Below, piece by piece: positions 56,271 to 64,000 of a stretch of 64,000 bases of DNA; the first letter of the stretch is position 1; every line of letters starts with the position of its first letter. The stretch is from Siphonodentalium dalli (lineage: Eukaryota > Mollusca > Scaphopoda > Gadilida > Siphonodentaliidae), in the NCBI GenBank assembly GCA_032622095.1, contig CP136066.1, positions 96,183,319-96,247,318 on the forward strand. The letters run 5' to 3'. The notes under the pieces were generated by a model that saw only the letters and a program-made list of their open reading frames with translations, made no database searches and was not told the origin of the DNA. The position numbers were made by a program, and so were the translations under genes.

Positions 56271-56951
56271 ATGTTTGGCTTAAGTCACGTTTGCCGTTTT
56301 GCAACTTATCTTGATAGACAAACATCCAGAGGTACTCGAGTTCACACATCCAACACCGAACAACGATTCATTCCATTCCAGAATGATTTTCGCAAGGCAT
56401 TGGACATTCAAAATGACTGTGTCACCGTTAAATTCTTTGGAATTAGTGGATTGTGTATTCAGAAACTTGACTGACACATGAAACGTCGAATTAATAACTT
56501 CCAGCCTCACATCTTAATCATGATGTGTGGTGGGAATGACTTGTCAGTGGCAATGCCAAATTCCATTTATAAAAACATCACTGACTTCATACACGAAATT
56601 ACTCAAGATACGAACTCACAATTACTGCGTGTTGATGTTCTCGAAGTACTACAGCGTCAGCAAGTTCGCCTACCTGGCCCCGACAAAATAGACTCTGTCG
56701 ATATTGGATTAGTTCGGGCTTACAACGAGAACATTTATAACTTCAATTCTCTTCTATATTCCAATTTACATTCGGAAATTCCTATAGCTCATTATCAACC
56801 ACTGAGAAGACTTTCTACTTTTGTACATGACCCCACTAATACTGTGTTGCATACAGACAAGGTGCACTTGAATGAGGATGGTCAACAACGTCTCAGACGC
56901 AATATTAAAAAGATACTAATTAATTCTTTGCATGCTTTCAGCCTCGCTTAA
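56271..56951 (+). pseudogene. SGNH/GDSL-esterase-like ORF with one stop
   Basis: A single reading frame of ~226 codons broken only by TGA at 56472-56474. Block I: FGLSHVCRFATYL (catalytic Ser in GxSH). Block II: FFGISGL. Block III: MMCGGNDLS (Gly and Asn of GxND). Block V: TDKVHLNEDGQQRL (Asp and His of DxxH). All SGNH catalytic positions are present. SGNH enzymes are esterases or lipases; such domains are known in CR1/L2 LINE ORF1 and in viral hemagglutinin-esterases. It lies between env and the polypurine tract, inside the Gypsy element. The TGA may be a mutation, or the ORF may have been read through; I favour mutation. Confidence 0.7.
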
Positions 56952-57021
56952 GCGCCACATGCCATTCATACTAAAACATAAATAGATGGTCCGCATTTAC
57001 TTTAAGACGCCGGAGTCGTCT

Positions 57022-57157
57022 TCTTGTGGCAACGGGGTGATGTCAGAGTTAATATTTTGCCATACCAAATAACATTTTCATGTCTCGATATTTGGTAATG
57101 TCAGAGTTAATATTTTGCCATACCAAATAACATTTTCATGTCTCGATATTTGGTACA
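57022..57157 (+). repeat. Polypurine end and start of 3' LTR candidate, 58-bp tandem copy
   Basis: GTCGTCTTCTTGTGGCAACGGGGTGA precedes TGTCAGAGTTAATATTTTGCC, resembling the 3' end of Ty3/Gypsy internal regions and an LTR start (TG). The first 58 bp of the candidate LTR are repeated at once (57041 and 57099). Confidence 0.55.
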
Positions 57158-57703
57158 ATTATTTTACTGCAACAGAATATAATTCTCGTCACAATTATTG
57201 AATCTAACCAATGCATGTCACGACATCTGGTTTCCATACAAAACAATGTCGTATAATTCGCATTGTGACATAACGCGCTAATCAGATTGTAATACAAACA
57301 GTCTACATTCAGTTTCTAGCCGTCGGCGAAAAACAAATACTTTATTAAATAGACCAAGCCACAGGCGGTATCAAGATAATCAGTAATTAATAAGCTGACT
57401 ACGGGAACCATTGATAAATTGCGCAACTAATTCGCACCGCGTCACGCTGACAGATCTCAGAATCTCTTATGAAAACATTAATGGCTTTCGCGTATGTAAC
57501 AAGTCATTGTTGCACGCTAATCAAGCGTTGGCATTATTTCGCAGTTAGGCAGTTGGTGACATAACTTGTTAATTACCACACGTAACGGAGTAGCGCGTGT
57601 TAAGACACCGGGTGCCATAGCGGGTGCAAAAGCCACACCCCTTTATTCTCGACCAATCACTGAAGAGCAGAAATGAGAATAAGTAACTATGGAATCTCTG
57701 GTA
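57158..57703. other. Probable 3' LTR body
   Basis: No ORF. If the LTR starts at 57041 it extends through here. It is not clearly alignable with the sequence before 47273. Confidence 0.35.
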
Positions 57704-58246
57704 CGAGTCATTCGATCTATCAGACATTCCATAGTGTGTTCTTATTTCTGCTCAGGTAAGTTTATATTTACATTTCTTTATTTTATTTACTTGAAACTTT
57801 CAAAGTACCAATGCTGGTTCTCTCGTGTTATGAAAAGAATGGCTAACTTAAGTTGAAATAATCAAATGTTCATTTACCGTATCGAGTACCAATATTACAT
57901 GCATTTACTCTCTATAAATTTATTCTGTATGGAACGCATACATGTATACGTGCATTCCTCTATGAAATAGGTTACTTGTATATGTTTATCACAAAGAGCA
58001 TAGTTATGTCATTTCTTTGGAAATATATTATTTCCATATAAATCACACCTCCTATGATTCACGCGTTCATGTTCTAACTATATATATGTGGTCGCGCATT
58101 TCATATCTGCTAATTCCACGCAAACAGTCCAGTTTGTGTCGTATATGCTATTGACAGAGTTTTACCGCCTATATCCGACACGAAATTATATCTCCATGTG
58201 TCTGGCAGTATCTAGAGTTATAATCATATCCGCCATAGAACTATAT

Positions 58247-58490
58247 ACGTCACTTCCAGTCATCGAGGATGTGAATGTTGCACATGGCCACTTCCGGCAT
58301 ATGTAACATTGACATCCTAAATGATACGTCACTTCGGTTATCGATGATGTTAATGTTGCATATGGCCGCTTCTGGCAATATGTAACATTGACACCCCAAA
58401 GGGTACGTTACTTCCGGTTATAGATGGTGTTAATGTTGCATACGGCCACTTCGGCAATATGTCACATTAGCATCGTATATAGTAGTAACG
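58247..58490. repeat. ~80-bp tandem triplication
   Basis: Three copies of a unit with TACGTYACTTCCGG, GATGTTAATGTTGCAYA and GGCAATATGTAACATT, at about 58247, 58326 and 58407. Confidence 0.8.
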
Positions 58491-59419
58491 CTATATATAA
58501 GCGCCCTGATTATCGGCATCGGTACTGTCAAAGACGGCGCCTCCATGGTAAATTTCAATATGAATATTGGCATTGTAAATAGTACAATTAAGCAAGTGAT
58601 GGCGTCGGTCATGTGTACAACCATGAGTGCGATTGTATAGGCATAATTGTCGCACACGAAGATCCTCACTAAGGTTTACAAAGTATGTGTTTTATGAAGA
58701 GCCTTGTTCATAATTACATTACTTTAGTATGCAAATTACATCAATATGCAAATTAGATAAATTATACATTGGAAGCCACGCCCTTGACATTTATTTACAT
58801 AATCATTTTAAACACTTTCATTTACCTTAAAGTGGCGATATAATGTTGGCTTCCACATCATTAATAGTGGTAGTAGTTTATATATGTACATATCTTCGGA
58901 TAATCTATGTTGACTTAAAGAGACCAATACTCTTTTCTAATTGATGGTTTAATTCATTTCTATCACCATCTATCTAAGTGTATATTGTATTCATAATGTT
59001 ATTCTGGTAATTGAGAGTTGAATCTAACTGGTTATAAACGCATGTGTGTACTCAGGCCATCAGTCTGTTGTACCGACTTATTATCTTAACTCCGAATGCT
59101 GACTTATGTCACACCAACACTAATCGTTCATTGTATTTCTAATAAGCAATATTTTCACAGTAAAGTAAATCTATAAATTGTCCATTTACATTCTAATCCG
59201 CATGACCGTCTTGGCATGATGATTAGAATTTCAATGGGGCACGTTATAGCCTTTTGATTAAGCAATTATTAACTTCAAATTTATATAGTTCAAATGCAAA
59301 ACTATAAACCACTCCAGTTAGACTCAGCTATCTCATGGTGTACAAACCTATTTACATTAATGTTCCTTATGTTGCTATGTTGCTATGTTGTTATTATGCT
59401 GTCATAATTATGAACATAT
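58491..59419. other. No gene recognised
   Basis: Anonymous AT-rich DNA inside the intron-like insertion. Confidence 0.5.
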
Positions 59420-59773
59420 ACGAGTCATTCGATCTATCAGACATTCCATAGTGTGTTCTTATTTCTGCTCAGATCTCGGACAGAGCTTAATTCCCCAAAC
59501 AAGAAGCTCTACTAAAATTGCATCATCTTTGGAAGTGAGACATGAAATTTGAACAAATATGACGGCCGAACAACGAGACAGACTAATGCGAAGACTTCTT
59601 AATTTTGTGAGTGACAATCCCAAATTCCAAACTTCAACTGACGACAATTAACTATACCAAAAACTACCGCTCTCGCAAAAAAAACCTGGACAAAAAAAGG
59701 AAAGAGTGAAGGCATCAAAAACCAAGACGATCACAAATAAACGACAGAAAGTTAGCATATAGTATGCAAATAT

Positions 59774-60094
59774 ACATAGAGGATCTCACATGAGTTTCTA
59801 TTTTATACGGAATTTATCAACCGAGTTCACTAAATTCGATTTGAGCGGAGGTTTACCGAGGCTCAAATAGAATTTAGTGGACGAGGTTGATAAATTACGT
59901 ATAAAATAGAACGAGTTTGAGATACTTTTTATCACATGGTCATATAATCGCTTAAATTTTATCGAAAACAACAATAATTAACAGAGAACTTTGTCCCAAA
60001 GAGCAGCGTGACGTCATTGCATTCGACGATACTACACGTGTCTATTACGCTCGAATATTACATAGGAAAATAGTGCTAATCATGTGATAAAATA
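59774..60094. mobile_element. Two-module foldback element (copy 2)
   Basis: Hairpin module 59776-59925 (GAGGATCTCACATGAGTTTC ... inverse), then a module starting TTTTATCACATGGTC (59927) and ending ATCATGTGATAAAATA (60094), its inverse. Same architecture and similar ends to 1206-1755, but the hairpin arms differ in sequence and module 2 is shorter. Confidence 0.7.
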
Positions 60095-60442
60095 ACATAT
60101 AGACTTCTTGGATTCATATAAAATAAGTGCATTACTTGATTTTAATGATTTAAATAATGCAACATTTTGCTGCAGCCATTTTCATCCATGCACTGAATTC
60201 AAGGAGAACAAACTCTGCCCATCGTTCCGCCGGAGTGTGATTGCTAAATTTACTCAAATTACTGGACCCTTTGATTTTTCTTTCGCGATTTAGATTTACA
60301 AATCAAAATAATTCAAATTCCAAATAAATCTTTTTGTTTTAACAAAATTTTTCTCCATTCAATATTTGTTATACTGATAATAATATTTTATTGTTTTGCC
60401 TTACATTTTAGTGTATATCTTATTCAGAATCAGTCAATCACC

Positions 60443-61481
60443 ATGGTCAGAGCTGTGAGGGCAAATTTACACCAGGGCTGCCAACAGTTTTCACCTTTTA
60501 ATGGTGTTCAGTGTACAGCAATTGCTTTGGTAGCATTGTTATTTTTTCATCTGGCCGGATCAACGATCAAAACCAAAATGATCAACTTGTTAACATTGAT
60601 GCATATGATTTGGATGGACTGTTAGAACAGGGAACGATTTTGTATGCGCAGTTAGTTCAAAGTGTACATAGGGACATTCTAATTCAAACACTGGATATCT
60701 TGGACATTATCATTTGCCCGAAAATTTAGACCTGTTTAACAATATTTTCCACATCCGATATGTTCGCGACCAATTATATGGTGTTGTAAATGGGGATATA
60801 GACAGCGTTTTTGGGCAACAATCGTTTCTTGAATCATTGATTTCAGCATCAAGTCTTAGTGAATTTCACATTATAACATTTGGAGACATCACTGTTAGCT
60901 TTTATATTGACAGACCAAGAAATATATTTACAATGTTTGACTCTCATCAACGAGATTTGTTAGGACGAACTTCATCTGGAGGTACAGCAGTTTTGTTGAA
61001 TTTTGAGCCCTTTGATGAACTTATTCTGCACGTGTTTGATAATTATGCAGGGAATTGTTTTGAGATCACTCCTATTATAACACAGACAGTGACAGCTATT
61101 GGAAGAATTGAAAGTGGGCCGTTTATGATTGATTCAGCGGTGAGCACCACAGCCGATAACAATTTAAAAACAAAGGGAAATGTTGGTATAGATGTAACTG
61201 TTGAAGCACGTCAAGAAAGTATAATTGAGCAATGGCAGGTGAAGAGTGCGAATCAGGGTTGTGCTATGCAAGTGCAGACAAATCAATCTGTGTGTGTTGA
61301 AAGCAAATTTCGGGATAGTGTTAAGAATAATACTAGTGGTGTACATGTATGGGCTACCGGTACATGTAGTGATCACCAATATGCTTCAATCTCATTAAAG
61401 AAGTGCTCCAAACGTTTAAGTAGGAAAAACGATGCTTTACAACAGAATGTTAATGTAGTCTTATGCTTCGGTGGACAATGA
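60443..61481 (+). pseudogene. Cysteine-protease-like (C76/OTU-type) domain of a mobile element, frameshifted
   Basis: Three frames in turn: 60443-60550 (NLHQGCQQFSPFNGVQCTAIAL, with the candidate nucleophile Cys), 60560-60670 (DLDGLLEQGTILYAQLV), and 60681-61481 (GYLGHYHLPENL, MFDSHQRDLLGR...GGTAVLLNF, with the Asp-x-His pair). This Cys plus FDSHxR plus GTAVL pattern is that of the herpesvirus UL36-type deubiquitinase fold, also found in Helitron-like and other invertebrate mobile-element proteins (recalled, not searched). After the domain there are ~110 Cys-poor residues of unknown role. Frameshifts make it a pseudogene unless short introns are involved. Confidence 0.6.
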
Positions 61482-61503
61482 TTGAAATTTTCTGTCAACA
61501 AAT

Positions 61504-61985
61504 TTGTATGGTGTTATGTATGACACAAATGTGCCATATCTTACATGTAATCCAAATATCCCATATACTGTCGCATCATGTGAAGTGTATGACGATCATG
61601 TGGTTGCTGCCAGAAATCGAGCAGACTTACTCCGTATTAATAAAGATCATTGTTATGGTACATGTAGTACAAATCAATCAAAGGAAAAAAACAACAAAGG
61701 TTAATCCAGTACAGTTTGATATTGACTGTAGTAATCATATATTACCAGTCAAGTGCGTTCCAATTGATCACACTTCCATGTCATTGTGTATTGACCTAGA
61801 CAATTTACATGAATTTCATTCACCTGTTTCATTTAATTACTCTGTATCGACAGTTCCACACCTCCAGTATCTTTTATTATTGAAGTTGACACTTGGGTAG
61901 ATCTATTAAATTTAGATTATGTGTCTGATGTTAATCACAATGTTGAATATGAGTGTGCAATACGAGAGAGTGCTGATTTTGAATT
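61504..61985 (+). pseudogene. Downstream part of the same decayed gene
   Basis: Open segments in alternating frames (DTNVPYLTCNPNIPYTVA, AARNRADLLRINKDHC, then DIDCSNHILPVKCVPIDH and a final VEYECAIRESADFEL) look like one former coding region. It stops abruptly at 61985, where a dispersed repeat has inserted. No domain recognised. Confidence 0.45.
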
Positions 61986-62277
61986 ATCAGGTCCGCAGTT
62001 CGATCATGAAACAATATTTCTCACTTGTATGTTAAGACTTTAATTCCTTGGTAATTATTGAGATTGCAGTTTCCTTATATGGCAACTCCTTATTTGGAAG
62101 TTTCTTGCGCATGCGGAGAAATGATAGAATTCCATGAAGACGTCGCCATTTTTTTATTAGTCCAGGCAGAGAAATTTATATTGACTTGTTTCATTTATTT
62201 AATTTATAATGGCGATGTTATTTGATCAATAATAGTCAATTTTGTGTTGATAACACGATGGTACTATCAGTTCTGCA
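61986..62277. repeat. Dispersed 292-bp repeat (copy of 44694-44988)
   Basis: About 98% identical by eye to the second unit at 44.7 kb; the GCGCATGCGC motif has one change (GCGCATGCGG). It interrupts the protease-like gene. Confidence 0.85.
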
Positions 62278-64000
62278 TATTTTATAATATATGCAAACTG
62301 TCAGTATAAATGGTGGCTTATAATATATTTTAAAAGTAACTCGTTACGAGCGAAATCTGCATTGCATATATATAGACCGATATATGTATGTGCAGGATTA
62401 ATTGTCGAAATCGCGACCAGATATGATCATGTAAAATGTAACTTAATAGTGTAAGGCCAAAGAAGCAAAGTATGTTATGTTCTATTCTCAAAAATAACTA
62501 GGAAATTTATAATTATTCGAAATCATGTTTAAAGATACGCACACACCAACGAATGCTCAATATAACTTCAATAACATTCCGAGTAACATTTTAGGAAAGT
62601 ATATGTTGACCATATATCTGGTTAGTACTAATGTGTACAAGTAACAATTTTTTTACCTTTCTGAGCATTGCATATTACACTTAATATCTGACCGACATTA
62701 TTAGTATGTAGATCGACATTGTACATATAAAATGCTAATATTGATCGATTGGCTGCAACATGATGCTAAATATATAACATATAATATCAAGATAATGTAT
62801 ACATATTCTCATTTAAAATAGCAACAGAAACTGTTGTAAATGCAGTAAAATATGATTGTGTAGCCTATCAATTAAAATATAACATGCATCATTTGGGGTA
62901 TCAATTGGATTAAAAGTTGATCCATATTTTGGATTCCCATACGTCAAAATATTAATCCTTCAATACTATCGTGTTAAAACACTGTCAATGTTAAATTAGG
63001 CTAATGTGTGTTTAGTATGACTACACAAAATATGCTGCATACACTTATATCAGTACTTATTGAGAAATAACAATTTCTCAATAGAAAAACGATCGTCAAA
63101 ATTGATACGAAATTATACACTGTATAATTATTACGAGATATGCATTACAGGCGTATACAACAGTATTATTTGAATCACAATGTTGACGCATTAAAACAGA
63201 GATCCGCTCTGGAAATTAAGTTAAAACCAAGTCCATGTGTTAAAATACGAGCTGTCAAAATGCGAGCTAAGTCATGCTAAATTTATTTTAATGATATTAA
63301 TAGGAAAAACGCACGCGGGAATAAACCTATTAATAACAACTGGCAAACTCTTGATCAATAGGAATCGTCCAACTACATGTGTGTGTATTGGCCTCTCTTT
63401 AATAATACTTCTCATAATAATGCCATTAAAACACTGTAAATGTGTTGTGACTATACCATGATATGGAAAGTTGAAAAGTTTGCGAAATTGCGAAAGTATA
63501 ATTACTACGAAGGTATGCAGTGCAGTAATATACACTAATATTATTTGAAACACAATATAGGTTAACTAGTATGGGTGGAGAACCCATATGTCACTGCTCA
63601 GATGTCAATAATTTAGATAAAACGCTATGAACCTACGTAATGCAAAATCAATCATATATTAAAAAGGTTTAGAGAAAATGGCACACACGTGCGACAGACT
63701 TCTCTCACCATATGGTTAGAATAAAAATTATAATAAAAATATTTGTTTTGAAAACAATGCATTTGCATGTCTTTTAGACAAGCCAAGACAGTATAACAAA
63801 CTGTGCTGTTTGAATATTTAAAAACAAAACAAAAAAACTTAAAATTCTTGAACGTGTAAAATATTGCATTATTTAAAACAACAGGAGTTAGATGATTGTT
63901 CACAATCGCAGTCCCACGTACTGTGATATAACTTCAGAAGTCTAACTCTAAGCTGGAGCACGTCATGCAGAACAGTCAAAATATGTGTCCGTCGAAAGGC
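62278..64000. other. No gene recognised
   Basis: AT-rich DNA. A weak, diverged duplication joins about 63105-63190 and 63480-63565. ORFs up to 93 residues show no features. Confidence 0.5.

Larger units (their letters stand above)
47273..57040 (+). mobile_element. Env-bearing Ty3/Gypsy retroelement, decayed
   Basis: Order: possible primer-binding site TGGTGGAGAGCCGGAC (47273), gag with Gln-rich start, CCHC knuckles, protease, RT, RNase H, integrase, chromodomain, env, a membrane ORF, an SGNH-like ORF, and a polypurine-type end (AACGGGGTGA, 57031-57040). The protease-RT-RNaseH-integrase order is that of Ty3/Gypsy; env plus a spliced-acceptor layout recalls errantiviruses. Frameshifts and stops occur in gag, at the RT/RNase H join, in integrase and before the chromodomain, so this copy cannot be active. 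A matched LTR pair is not clear. Confidence 0.85.
57704..59472. repeat. 53-bp direct repeat bracketing an intron-like insertion
   Basis: TACGAGTCATTCGATCTATC through TTTCTGCTCAG occurs at 57704-57756 and again at 59420-59472. The first copy is followed by GTAAGTTTA (perfect donor), the second by ATCTCGG. 57757-59472 thus has the form of a GT-AG intron whose last 53 bases repeat the upstream exon end. Confidence 0.8.

Noticed and set aside
44694-62277. The 44.7-kb and 62.0-kb repeats as LTRs of the Gypsy element
   Set aside because: They lie kilobases outside the primer-binding-like and polypurine sites, one has a tandem relative, and the other sits within an unrelated gene.

Overview
The window is AT-rich eukaryotic DNA, most likely from a non-model aquatic invertebrate. 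It has GT-AG introns, long stretches without genes, tandem satellites, and a dense mixture of transposable elements typical of metazoa: a 2A-bearing non-LTR retrotransposon, a P-element-like THAP transposase, an env-bearing Ty3/Gypsy element, chromodomain ORFs and foldback elements. I found no convincing intact host gene, no tRNA or rRNA gene, and nothing prokaryotic. The species cannot be assigned from the sequence alone.

Layout. 1-165 is a mirrored 33-bp minisatellite. 805-3656 is a compact LTR-retrotransposon-like unit whose only ORF encodes a chromodomain protein; its 5' LTR carries a foldback insertion. 5600-6490 is a satellite with alternating monomer types. 7720-14707 and 17637-24599 are two nearly identical 7-kb copies (A1, A2). 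Each contains a minus-strand LINE (endonuclease plus reverse transcriptase, a 2A motif, and the same internal stop) followed by a zinc-finger element, called T1 here. A1 and A2 are separated exactly by element X (14708-17636), which has ~500-bp terminal inverted repeats. T1 is complete only in the A2 copy (22547-25115), where it has a 5-bp target duplication and ten subterminal motifs, five facing inward from each end.

25-34 kb holds small tandem repeats, a decayed conserved protein fragment, a broken P-element/THAP transposase with a recognisable intron (30100-33183), and a palindrome-rich MITE (33304-34210). 34-46.8 kb is mostly anonymous DNA with a small MITE, local duplications and possible factor-binding motifs.

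46.9-57 kb is a Ty3/Gypsy element: gag with CCHC knuckles, protease, RT, RNase H, integrase, chromodomain, an env resembling the baculovirus-F/errantivirus class, and then an SGNH-esterase-like ORF before a polypurine tract. Several frameshifts and stops show it is a decayed copy. 57.7-59.5 kb holds an intron-like segment bordered by a 53-bp direct repeat. 59.8 kb has a second copy of the foldback family seen at 1.2 kb. 60.4-62 kb holds a decayed gene with a cysteine-protease-like domain, cut by an interspersed repeat also found at 44.7 kb.

The best candidates for something undescribed are T1 (zinc-finger genes between arrays of inverted subterminal motifs), the SGNH ORF inside the env-bearing Gypsy element, the A-X-A arrangement, the chromodomain-only LTR unit and the two-module foldback family. 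All positions and translations were read by eye; no alignment or database search was run.
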